From the NCBI RefSeq assembly GCF_900104455.1, contig NZ_FNHB01000011.1, forward strand, positions 1 to 64,000: DNA of 64,000 nt. Reading direction: 5' to 3'. Positions 29,656-37,417 of the stretch are shown one piece after another (the stretch's first letter is position 1; each line of letters begins with the position of its first letter). The notes under the pieces are model-generated. The model had not been told where the DNA came from, did not search any database, and worked only from the letters and a program-made list of their open reading frames with translations. The translations under genes and the position numbers were made by a program. Origin of the DNA: Dendrosporobacter quercicolus. GTDB lineage: Bacteria > Bacillota > Negativicutes > DSM-1736 > Dendrosporobacteraceae.

Positions 29656-29871
29656 TCATAAATCTGGTTCCGGCATTACTTCCGGATATGCAACGGGAAG
29701 ATTACAATTGCCTTTTATTATAACAAAATTCTTGATAATAAAATAGCACATAACCATCCCTGCGAACAGATGAGCGGCAATTGGGAAAGCACCACCTCCG
29801 CAGACTAAAACTATCCCTATATTAGTTATAGCATATAGCGGCAGTAAAAAACGATAGGATAAAAGTACCAT
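29656..29871 (-). CDS. Small hydrophobic protein, unknown
   Basis: An open frame ends 28 bp before hydE. From the ATG at 29871 it encodes ~71 residues with two hydrophobic segments (LLPLYAITNIGIVLVC and FPIAAHLFAGMVMCYFII) and a polar C-terminus. No good ribosome-binding site is visible and the true start is unclear; the frame runs up to 29910. I do not recognise the family. Confidence 0.4.
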   Translation of the reverse strand: MVLLSYRFLLPLYAITNIGIVLVCGGGAFPIAAHLFAGMVMCYFIIKNFVIIKGNCNLPVAYPEVMPEPDL

Positions 29872-29905
29872 AATGCTAGGACAATTCAGCCTTTTTTCCC
29901 ATATT

Positions 29906-29936
29906 GTCAAAAAAAGACCGTAAAAACGGTCTTTTC
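29906..29936 (-). terminator. Terminator after the CoADR-like gene
   Basis: AAAAGACCG, loop TAAAAA (plus strand), CGGTCTTTT, with a T-run on the minus strand. It lies 13 bp past the flavoprotein stop. Confidence 0.93.
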
Positions 29937-29948
29937 ATGAACGATCGG

Positions 29949-31322
29949 TCATTTTAACTTGTTCATAATCATATTGGCGGCTACCGCCACATGGTCGATC
30001 GGGCTGCTGTACGGCGGGGCATAAGCCAGATCAATATCAAATAAGTCGTCCACTGTTCCGGCAAAATTCAGAACCGAGGCAATGACATCAATTCTTTTAT
30101 CCACCTGGCCGTCGCCAAGAATTTGCACGCCAAGCACCTGACGGTTTTGGGCATTTACAACAAGCTTGCTCGTCAGCCGTCCGGGCTGCGGCATATAGTG
30201 CGGCTTATCATGCCCCGAAACAGTCGCGGTAACATAGTCGTAACCCAGTTGTTTAGCTTCCCGTTCAGTAAGACCTGTTTTGCCGATATTCAAATCCATC
30301 AGCCTCACCACCGCTGTGTTCAGTACGCCCCGGAATTTCACCTTCCGCCCGCAAAGATTGCCGCCAATCACCCGGCCGTGCTTATTAGCGGTTGAGCCCA
30401 TGGGGGCGAAGACCTTTTGCCCTGATACCAGATTGGTGTTTTCCACACAGTCGCCGCCGGCATAAATCGCCGGATCACTGGTCTGCAGATACTCATTAAC
30501 GGCAATCGCACCGGTGCCGTCGCCAAGCGCAAGGCCGGCCGCCCGGGCCAGCTCCACATTGGGTCCGGCCCCGACTGCCAGAATGACCAAATCAGCCGGC
30601 AGCGTCCGTTGACTGGTCACTACCGCCTGAACTGCGCCGTTGCCGGTGAACCGTTCGACCTTTTCCCCGGTCAGAATGGTTATCCCGTTATAGCTGGCAT
30701 ATTGACTTACGGCGGCAGCGCACTCACTGTCAAGCAAGGCTGGGAAAACCTGTTCTCTCATCTCCACAACAGTGACCTCCAGCTTCTGCCGCTGCAGCGC
30801 TTCCGCCATTTCCATGCCAATCAGCCCGGCTCCAATGATCAACGCCCGCTTGAACAGCCCCTGCTCGATTCCCGTCCGTATGGCAACCGCGTCATCCGGA
30901 TGCCATAACGGATGGATATTGGCAAGTTCTACTCCCGGCCAGGCCGGTTTGAACGGGGTCGCCCCGGTGGCAAGCACCAGCTGATCATAGGGAATCCGGG
31001 AATATTCAGCCGTTGCCAGGTTTTTTACCTCCACCGTTTTCTGCACCCGGTCAATGTGGGTAACCATACTTCGGGTCCGCACATCAATATGTTTATCCTG
31101 TCTAAAATAAGCCTGGTCCCGCAGCTTGCCCTGGGCAGTCATCATAAGGTTCGTCATCGCCGGAATTTCACCGGCGACATAAAAAGGCATGCCGCAAGCG
31201 CCATAAGAAATCAGGCTGCCTTTTTCCAGCACAACCACCTGGGCTGCCGGATTATCTCGTTTAACTTTGGCGGCTGCTGTCAAGCCTGCGGCCACGCCGC
31301 CAATTACTACAATTTTCTGCAT
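29949..31322 (-). CDS. CoA-disulfide reductase/NADH oxidase-type flavoprotein
   Basis: This 457-residue member of the pyridine nucleotide-disulfide family has an FAD site VIGGVAAGLTAAAKVKR and a single redox cysteine in SYGACGMPFYVAGE (Cys43). It also has a NADH site ALIIGAGLIGMEMAEAL and the second FAD site YAGGDCVE. A lone cysteine of this type is found in CoA-disulfide reductase, NADH oxidase/peroxidase and related enzymes, which handle oxygen or low-molecular-weight thiols. The exact reaction cannot be decided. AGGAG precedes the ATG. Confidence 0.88.
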   Translation of the reverse strand: MQKIVVIGGVAAGLTAAAKVKRDNPAAQVVVLEKGSLISYGACGMPFYVAGEIPAMTNLMMTAQGKLRDQAYFRQDKHIDVRTRSMVTHIDRVQKTVEVKNLATAEYSRIPYDQLVLATGATPFKPAWPGVELANIHPLWHPDDAVAIRTGIEQGLFKRALIIGAGLIGMEMAEALQRQKLEVTVVEMREQVFPALLDSECAAAVSQYASYNGITILTGEKVERFTGNGAVQAVVTSQRTLPADLVILAVGAGPNVELARAAGLALGDGTGAIAVNEYLQTSDPAIYAGGDCVENTNLVSGQKVFAPMGSTANKHGRVIGGNLCGRKVKFRGVLNTAVVRLMDLNIGKTGLTEREAKQLGYDYVTATVSGHDKPHYMPQPGRLTSKLVVNAQNRQVLGVQILGDGQVDKRIDVIASVLNFAGTVDDLFDIDLAYAPPYSSPIDHVAVAANMIMNKLK

Positions 31323-31421
31323 TCAACCACGCTCCTTAAACTTATAACTTGTCCCGGCGGCACATGAAATACCCGCGATCAGGCAATAGTAGAAAGGTAT
31401 GTAAATTATCGAGGAGGTCTT

Positions 31422-31526
31422 ATGAGCAGCCAGCACATCTTACTGACAGGCGGATTATTGCTTTTTCTGGGCAGCTTGCTTTATGGCGTAATTTATGACG
31501 GTTTTTTCGCCGGCGACAATAGTTAG
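31422..31526 (+). CDS. 34-residue single-span membrane peptide
   Basis: GAGGAGG lies 5 bp before an ATG at 31422. The product is one hydrophobic helix (ILLTGGLLLFLGSLLYGVIY) with a short acidic tail (FFAGDNS). It is divergent from the flavoprotein gene. The strong ribosome-binding site and clean amphipathic organisation suggest a real micropeptide; no family is recognised. Confidence 0.55.
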   Translation: MSSQHILLTGGLLLFLGSLLYGVIYDGFFAGDNS

Positions 31527-31577
31527 AATCGCCGCCCTGCCCAACAGTCAAAAATCCTTCCGTCAATACCGGAGCAT

Positions 31578-32552
31578 CTATCGATTTACCACATTTACCG
31601 GTCTACCCTCCAGATAGCTTTTCAGATTATTGACTGCGATATCCATTAAGCGTTGTCTGGCTTCTTTTGGAGCCCAGGCAATATGGGGCGTAATCAGGCA
31701 ATTTTTTGCCGTCAGCAGAGGATTGTCAGCGCCAATAGGCTCGGTCGAAACAACATCCAGCCCAGCCCCGGCCACTCTGCCGCTGTTTAACGCATCAGCC
31801 AAATCCTGCTCAACCACCAACGGGCCGCGGGAAGTGTTGACAATCATTACACCGGGCTTCATTTTGGCAATGGTGGAGCTGTTAATAATTCCTTTGGTGC
31901 TTTCAAATAACGGGCAGTGCAAACTGATGACATCAGCCTGAGCCAAAAGCTCATCAAGCTCGACGTACTTTAAGGTCTCGCTTTCCAGCTCCTTCACCCG
32001 GTAATTGTCAAAAGCCAAAACCTTCATGCCCAAAGCCTGAGCAATGTTGGCAACCGCCTGACCAATCCGGCCAAAACCAATGATACCCATATTTTTTCCC
32101 GCCAGCTCAATTAAGGGGTAATTCCAAAAGCACCAGTCGGCGTTTTTGGTCCAGTCTCCATTCTTAACCGCCGCGCTGTGCGCGCCGACATGGTGGCACA
32201 GCTCCAGCAGCAGGGCAATTGCCATTTGCGCAACAGCGGCAGTGCCGTAGGTGGGGATATTGGCGACGACAACGCCGCAGGCTTTAGCTGCATCCACATC
32301 AACAACATTATAGCCGGTTGCCAGTACACCGATAAATTTCAGCTTAGGCATGGCCTGAATTGCTTCAGCCGGCAGCGGCGTTTTATTGGTAAATACAAAT
32401 TCGGCATCGCCGACCCGCTCAATGATCAACGCCAGATTGCCGTTGTCATAGGCGGTGCGGTCATAAACCGTAACCTCCGATAATTGTTCCAGAGCAGTCC
32501 AGCTTAAATCCCCCGGATTGAGGGTGTAGCCATCCAGTACAACAGTTTTCAT
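31578..32552 (-). CDS. D-2-hydroxyacid dehydrogenase (glycerate/hydroxypyruvate type)
   Basis: The 324-residue protein has a Rossmann motif GIIGFGRIGQAVANIA and an acidic strand end (LAFDNY) that favours NAD. Catalytic residues are in NTSRGPLVVEQDL (Arg), LDVVSTEP (Glu) and ITPHIAWA (His). It lacks the PtxD-type Lys: the equivalent region reads VLATGYNVVD. It therefore belongs to the hydroxypyruvate/glycerate reductase branch, unlike the two dehydrogenases at 48-54 kb. AAGGAGG precedes the ATG. Confidence 0.88.
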   Translation of the reverse strand: MKTVVLDGYTLNPGDLSWTALEQLSEVTVYDRTAYDNGNLALIIERVGDAEFVFTNKTPLPAEAIQAMPKLKFIGVLATGYNVVDVDAAKACGVVVANIPTYGTAAVAQMAIALLLELCHHVGAHSAAVKNGDWTKNADWCFWNYPLIELAGKNMGIIGFGRIGQAVANIAQALGMKVLAFDNYRVKELESETLKYVELDELLAQADVISLHCPLFESTKGIINSSTIAKMKPGVMIVNTSRGPLVVEQDLADALNSGRVAGAGLDVVSTEPIGADNPLLTAKNCLITPHIAWAPKEARQRLMDIAVNNLKSYLEGRPVNVVNR

Positions 32553-32732
32553 TTCATTTCCTCCTTGTACTTGTTATTAGAGCATATCCCAGTCTTTTTG
32601 GAGCAATTGCTTAACCTATTCGCAGCGATTGAGCAAACTCCTTCCGTGTGTCGCCCTTTATCCTGCGGCCAGTCCCGTCCCGAAAGCCCGTTATTTTACT
32701 GCAAATGTCCTGCCGACAAGGCTGAATCCGGC

Positions 32733-34133
32733 TCAATCAAACCAGGCCGCTTTTAATAAATGAATCGCTCTCGTAAAGTCGGGAGCGGGTATTTTGGAAA
32801 AATACAAAATAAGCTGGGGCAATTTTTCGGGGGATGATTCCAAATAATAATCCCTTACCGGCGCAATGCGGCAGCCTCGGGCCAGCGCCCGGTCAGCCAG
32901 CTCCTGCGCCGTCAAATCCGATTTTACCGTCAGCAGGGTGTGCAAACCGGCATCACTTTCATTCACCGCAACCCGGTTCCCTAAAATATTCTTTAATGCT
33001 GCAAAAAACAGCTGTTTTTTTTCATGATACAATTTGCGCAGCCGGCGTATTTGCCGTTCCAAATGTCCGTCTTCCATATACCTGGCCAGCGCCAGCTGTT
33101 CGACAGTTGACGCCGCCTGATTATAAAAATGGGAATTTTTCCGGTAAACTTCCATTAGCCGTTCAGGCAATACCATATAACTGATCCGGATAGAAGGCGG
33201 AATAATTTTCGAGAACGAACCCAGATAAACGACATTGTCCCCGGTGTCCAGGGCTTTTAACGCCGGAATGGGGCGGCCGAAATAGCGAAACTCACTGTCA
33301 TAGTCATCTTCAATAATCATACCGTTAACCTGCTCTGACCAGGAAAGCAGGCGATTGCGTTTGCCCACCGGCATAATATAGCCGGTGGGAAACTGATGAG
33401 ACGGGCTTACATATACCAGCCTGGCTCCGCTTTGAGCCAGCTTTTCCATATCAATGCCGTCTTTGTTCATTTTTACCGGCAGGATATGAAAAGAATGGTC
33501 GCTAAAGATCTGCCGCCCATGTTTGAAGCCGGGTTCTTCAAACGCAATACTGTGATAATTTAGTTTCAGCAAACTGCATAATGTATGCAGCAGCGTCTGA
33601 ATACCGGCGCCGACAATAATTTGTCCCTGATCAACATTAACCCCCCGGGAATTGTGGATGTATTTTACAATCTCCTGCCGCAGTTCCGCCTCGCCGCTGC
33701 TGCTGCCATAACCGACCAGCCTGCTTTTATTGGCAAAGACTTTGTTGATATAGCGTTTCCACAAAGGAAAATCAAAACCGTCAATATCCATTTCACCACT
33801 CGAGAAATCAAATAACACCAGATCGCTCCGCCGTTTGAGGCCGGTCTGCCGGCCGGCCTTATAAACAGGCGCCGCAGGCACAGCTATGCCCTCAAACTTA
33901 TTGACTATATACCGTGACCGGTTGTTATTTTGGATATACCCTTCACTCATCAATTGCTGATAAGCCTTTTCAACTGTTATTTTACTAACCGATAAGCTGC
34001 CTGACAGGCCGCGGATGGAAGGCAGCTTAACGCCTTCCGGCAGCCGGTTCTGTTCGATTTCCTTCCTGAAATGCTGATAAAGCTGCATATATAAAGGATC
34101 TTTGCGCTTTGCGTCAAGCATAATTAATTCCAT
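32733..34133 (-). CDS. MocR/PdxR-type regulator (GntR HTH fused to aminotransferase fold)
   Basis: The ATG at 34133 follows GGGAGGGG by 8 bp. The 466-residue protein has an N-terminal winged helix (PLYMQLYQHFRKEIEQNRL ... SKITVEKAYQQLMSEGYI) and a C-terminal type I aminotransferase fold. The PLP-binding Lys is in VYLGSFSKIIPPSIR. MocR proteins sense PLP. It is divergent from pdxK, so it most likely controls vitamin B6 salvage, as PdxR does. Alternative ligands are possible because MocR paralogues vary. Confidence 0.9.
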   Translation of the reverse strand: MELIMLDAKRKDPLYMQLYQHFRKEIEQNRLPEGVKLPSIRGLSGSLSVSKITVEKAYQQLMSEGYIQNNNRSRYIVNKFEGIAVPAAPVYKAGRQTGLKRRSDLVLFDFSSGEMDIDGFDFPLWKRYINKVFANKSRLVGYGSSSGEAELRQEIVKYIHNSRGVNVDQGQIIVGAGIQTLLHTLCSLLKLNYHSIAFEEPGFKHGRQIFSDHSFHILPVKMNKDGIDMEKLAQSGARLVYVSPSHQFPTGYIMPVGKRNRLLSWSEQVNGMIIEDDYDSEFRYFGRPIPALKALDTGDNVVYLGSFSKIIPPSIRISYMVLPERLMEVYRKNSHFYNQAASTVEQLALARYMEDGHLERQIRRLRKLYHEKKQLFFAALKNILGNRVAVNESDAGLHTLLTVKSDLTAQELADRALARGCRIAPVRDYYLESSPEKLPQLILYFSKIPAPDFTRAIHLLKAAWFD

Positions 34134-34194
34134 AACAAAAGCCCCTCCCAACTGTACCTATCCATTTTAGTAATTCTGTGTATTTTAAAAGGTT

Positions 34195-34225
34195 CAAATA
34201 TATTTTATAATACAAAATATATTTT
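34195..34225 (+). promoter_or_regulatory. pdxK promoter region with direct repeats
   Basis: CAAATATATTTT (34195-34206) and CAAAATATATTTT (34213-34225) form a direct repeat with an 18-bp period around TATAAT (34206-34211). The -35 match is weak, which fits activator dependence. MocR regulators bind direct repeats, so this is the likely operator between the two divergent genes. Confidence 0.6.
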
Positions 34226-34296
34226 GCAAGCTTCGGCGGCAATATTTCTTCATCCACCGCTTGAAAGCACTAGATTTTTGTTGGGAGGAAGCATAC

Positions 34297-35103
34297 ATGA
34301 CAATCGTTAAAGCAATTACAGTGGCTGGCTCTGATACCAGCGGCGGCGCCGGACTGCAGGCTGACCTTAAGACTTTTCAGGAATTTGGGATTTACGGCAT
34401 GACGGCAATTACGGTAATTGTCGCCCAAAACCCTGCCAAGGACTGGGCCCATGATGTATACCCGCTGCCGCTGGCAACAATAGAGGCCCAGTTAGAAACT
34501 GTGCTGGCCGGGATTGGCGTTCATGCGCTAAAAACAGGCATGCTGGCCACCAGTGAGGTAATCGCCCTGGTCGCAAAAAAAATTGACCAGTATTCGGTTA
34601 AAAATGTAGTCATTGATCCGGTAATGGTCTGCAAAGGGACCGATGAGGTGCTGCATCCGGAAGCCGCCGTCAGCATTCGCCGGGAATTAGCGCCGCGGGC
34701 CACGATTATTACACCTAATATTTTTGAGGCCGGCCAGCTCAGCGGCCTTCAGCCGATCCGTTCTGTCGAGGATATGAAAGCGGCGGCAATTGCCATCCAT
34801 CAATTAGGCCCTAAAAATGTTTTGATCAAGGGCGGCGCCAAATTAGGAACGCCAACCGCAATTGACCTGCTGTTTGACGGTGAGGAATTTGAAATTCTGG
34901 AATCGCCTAAAATTGACACCAAATACACGCATGGCGCCGGCTGTACTTATGCTGCCGCCATTACTGCCGGCTTGGCCAAAGGCCTGACCGTACGGGAAGC
35001 GGTCAGACAGGCCAAAACCTTTGTTACAACGGCTTTGGCCCATTCTTTTCCGCTAAACAAGCATGTAGGCCCGCTCTGCCATGCGGCCCGCCGTTTAAAA
35101 TAA
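34297..35103 (+). CDS. pdxK: Pyridoxine/pyridoxal kinase (PdxK/ThiD family)
   Basis: The 268-residue ribokinase-like protein has AGSDTSGGAGLQADLKTFQ at the start, NVVIDPVMVCKGTDEVLH near residue 105 and YTHGAGCTYAAAITAGLAKG near 215. It ends with SFPLNKHVGPLCHAARRL, which closely follows Bacillus PdxK rather than ThiD. It phosphorylates B6 vitamers, and HMP may be a side substrate. GGGAGG lies before the ATG at 34297. The divergent MocR regulator supports the B6 role. Confidence 0.88.
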   Translation: MTIVKAITVAGSDTSGGAGLQADLKTFQEFGIYGMTAITVIVAQNPAKDWAHDVYPLPLATIEAQLETVLAGIGVHALKTGMLATSEVIALVAKKIDQYSVKNVVIDPVMVCKGTDEVLHPEAAVSIRRELAPRATIITPNIFEAGQLSGLQPIRSVEDMKAAAIAIHQLGPKNVLIKGGAKLGTPTAIDLLFDGEEFEILESPKIDTKYTHGAGCTYAAAITAGLAKGLTVREAVRQAKTFVTTALAHSFPLNKHVGPLCHAARRLK

Positions 35104-35121
35104 TACGGGTACAGGTAACAC

Positions 35122-35159
35122 AAAACCATGCACAGACGCTAATACCTGTGCATGGTTTT
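35122..35159. terminator. Bidirectional terminator between pdxK and iscU
   Basis: AAAACCATGCACAG and CTGTGCATGGTTTT form a perfect 14-bp stem with a 10-nt loop, with A and T runs on the two sides. It serves the convergent pdxK and isc operons. Confidence 0.93.
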
Positions 35160-35174
35160 ATTATTCCGCTGTTG

Positions 35175-35603
35175 TTATTCGCCATGCACCTGGGCATGAA
35201 TGTCGGCATGTTCCTTGTATTCCCATTGCTTAAGCCCCACAGAGCTCCGGTAATGGTTAATGGCTTTATGTACAGCTTCCTCAGCCAGCACCGAACAATG
35301 CATCTTTACCGGAGGCAGGCCGTCCAGCGCTTCTGCGACTGCCTTATTAGAGAGTTCCCAGGCTTCCTCGATCGTCTTTCCCTTAATCATTTCAGTCGCC
35401 ATGCTGGAAGAAGCAATTGCCGAACCACAGCCAAAGGTATTGAATTTAACATCCTGAATACGGTTATCTTCAACTTTTAAGTAAATTCTCATGATATCGC
35501 CGCACACGGCATTTCCCACTTCACCGATTCCATTTGCGTCGGCGATTTCACCAACATTTCTGGGATTCATAAAATGGTCCATTACTTTTTCACTATACTG
35601 CAT
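35175..35603 (-). CDS. iscU: Iron-sulfur scaffold protein IscU/NifU-like
   Basis: The 142-residue protein has the three scaffold cysteines in [15 protein letters not shown] and [11 protein letters not shown]. The conserved start [17 protein letters not shown] also fits. It assembles [Fe-S] clusters from sulfur supplied by the adjacent cysteine desulfurase. GGGGGAG precedes the ATG, which lies inside the iscS frame (11-bp overlap). Confidence 0.94.
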   Translation of the reverse strand: MQYSEKVMDHFMNPRNVGEIADANGIGEVGNAVCGDIMRIYLKVEDNRIQDVKFNTFGCGSAIASSSMATEMIKGKTIEEAWELSNKAVAEALDGLPPVKMHCSVLAEEAVHKAINHYRSSVGLKQWEYKEHADIHAQVHGE

Positions 35604-36801
35604 GACTACTCTCCCCCTCTTTTTCCTTTAAGAAATTTTTCCAAAGCGGCGACATATCTCTTAATCGTTGGACAATGCCGGGCAAAACTTCCAAAACATA
35701 GTCAACATCCTGCTCCGTCGTAGCGCTGCCCAGCGTAAGCCTGAGAGATCCATGGGCAATTTCGTGAGCCAGCCCAATCGCCAGCAATACATGGGACGGA
35801 TCAAGCGAGCCCGAGGTGCACGCACTGCCGCTGGAGGCGAAAATCCCTTTGCTGTCCAGCAGTAAAAGCATGGATTCTCCTTCAATAAAAGAAAAGCATA
35901 CATTTACATTGCCAGGTGTCCGTCGATCTCCAGCCGGACCATTGAGCCTGCTGTAAGGAATACGGCTAAGCCCGGCAATCAGTTTATCCCGCAGGACGGT
36001 CAAACGCTCATTTTCAGCCGCTAATTCTTCTGCGGCAAGCGTAAGCGCCTTTCCCAAACCGACAATACCGGCAATATTTTCCGTACCGGCCCGTCGCCCG
36101 CTTTCCTGCCCGCCGCCATGAATGAGATTATCAATACGAATTCCCTTGCGGATATAAAGCGCGCCAACCCCCTTGGGACCGTAAAATTTATGGGCAGCCA
36201 GAGAAAGCAGATCAATATTCAAATCCTTCACATCAACCGGTATATACCCCACTGCCTGAACAGCGTCGGTATGAAACAATACTTTCCTGGCGCGGCAGAT
36301 TTTTCCTATTTCTTTTATCGGCTCAATTGTCCCGATTTCATTATTGGCAAACATGACCGAAACCAGAATCGTCTGCTTGGTAATAGCCTGCTCAAGCTCA
36401 TCAACCTTTACAAAGCCTTCGGAATCAACAGGCAGATACGTTACTTCAAAACCATTTTTCTCCAAAAACCGGCAGGTATGTAAAATTGCGTGATGCTCAA
36501 TTTGGGTAGTAATGATATGATTGCCCTTATGCCTGTTGGCAAAAGCAACGCCCTTTAGGGCCCAGTTGTCGGCTTCAGAACCGCCGCCGGTAAAAAAAAT
36601 TTCTTTTTTATCTGCATTGAGCACCTGCGCCACGCTTTCCCGCGCCTGGTCAATTGCCTTTTCCGTCACCCGGGCCATTGCATAAATCGAAGAAGGATTG
36701 CCGTAATACAGATTTAGATAAGGAAGCATCTCTTCGAAAACCTGCGGCTTAAGATAAGTTGTCGCCGAATGGTCGAGATAGACTTGTTTGTCAGTCATCA
36801 T
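35593..36801 (-). CDS. iscS: Cysteine desulfurase IscS/NifS
   Basis: The 402-residue PLP enzyme begins [15 protein letters not shown], has the PLP lysine in [18 protein letters not shown] and the catalytic Cys loop in [19 protein letters not shown]. It takes sulfur from cysteine as a persulfide for Fe-S assembly. It overlaps both iscR and iscU by 11 bp, giving a tightly packed operon. Confidence 0.95.
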   Translation of the reverse strand: MMTDKQVYLDHSATTYLKPQVFEEMLPYLNLYYGNPSSIYAMARVTEKAIDQARESVAQVLNADKKEIFFTGGGSEADNWALKGVAFANRHKGNHIITTQIEHHAILHTCRFLEKNGFEVTYLPVDSEGFVKVDELEQAITKQTILVSVMFANNEIGTIEPIKEIGKICRARKVLFHTDAVQAVGYIPVDVKDLNIDLLSLAAHKFYGPKGVGALYIRKGIRIDNLIHGGGQESGRRAGTENIAGIVGLGKALTLAAEELAAENERLTVLRDKLIAGLSRIPYSRLNGPAGDRRTPGNVNVCFSFIEGESMLLLLDSKGIFASSGSACTSGSLDPSHVLLAIGLAHEIAHGSLRLTLGSATTEQDVDYVLEVLPGIVQRLRDMSPLWKNFLKEKEGESSHAV

Positions 36802-37231
36802 TTACACCGTCCTTCATCCTGTTCATTTTTTGGTAATCATCAACCATGTCCTGGAAGGTGGTTGACTGTAGTACACCATCAATACTGTCCTTAATCCTTA
36901 CCCATAGCAGCCTTGTCGCACAGCTTTCCACATTTTTGCAGGTAGTATCCACAATGCAGTCGGAAATTTCAATTGAACCTTCGAGAACTTCAATAACGTC
37001 ATGTACCGTGATCTGACCCGGCGGTCTGGCCAGCGCATATCCCCCGCAAGGACCGCGCAAGCTCTTAATAATGCCGCTTTTCCTGAGTTGGGCAAATAAC
37101 TGCTCTAAATAATACTCCGATACATTCTGACTTTTAGCAACCGATTTTATCGATACATGCCCGCTTCCATAATGAATGGCCAGCTCCAATACTGCTTTAA
37201 CGCCATAACGTCCTCTTGTTGATAATTTCAT
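36791..37231 (-). CDS. iscR: Rrf2-family Fe-S regulator, IscR-like
   Basis: The ATG at 37231 gives a standard start MKLSTRGRYGVKAVLELA. The winged helix (NVSEYYLEQLFAQLRKSGIIKSLRG) is followed by three cysteines spaced C-x5-C-x5-C (CIVDTTCKNVESC). This matches the [2Fe-2S] ligands of IscR and is absent from CymR, so I call it IscR-like. It probably senses cluster supply and represses this operon. Confidence 0.9.
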   Translation of the reverse strand: MKLSTRGRYGVKAVLELAIHYGSGHVSIKSVAKSQNVSEYYLEQLFAQLRKSGIIKSLRGPCGGYALARPPGQITVHDVIEVLEGSIEISDCIVDTTCKNVESCATRLLWVRIKDSIDGVLQSTTFQDMVDDYQKMNRMKDGVNDD

Positions 37232-37294
37232 TTTAATCAACACCTAAATCCCAGCGCTCTGTACTCTTCAGCACTAATAATTAACTCTAATTAA

Positions 37295-37323
37295 ATTCTA
37301 ATAAATCCGATCAGTATTGTCAA
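37295..37323 (-). promoter_or_regulatory. isc operon promoter
   Basis: On the minus strand TTGACA (37318-37323), 17 bp, TAGAAT (37295-37300). The A/T-rich inverted sequence over and just after the -10 (TTAATTAGAGTTAATTA) is the likely IscR site. Confidence 0.85.
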
Positions 37324-37368
37324 CATTAAAATAATACGATTTGTTACAAAAAAATGTGAATTACAAAA

Positions 37369-37402
37369 AGAAATCCCCCGAAGTGCATGATTCGGGGGAT
37401 TT
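37369..37402 (-). terminator. Terminator of the EndoQ-UvrD gene
   Basis: AAATCCCCCGAA and TTCGGGGGATTT pair perfectly with an 8-nt loop, with T-rich sequence following on the minus strand. Confidence 0.93.
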
Positions 37403-37417
37403 CCGCCTTAAAAATCA

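Noticed and set aside
31578-32552. Third phosphite dehydrogenase
   Set aside because: It has Tyr/Asn instead of the PtxD Lys context and lacks the GW...Y segment, so it belongs to the hydroxypyruvate/glycerate reductase branch.
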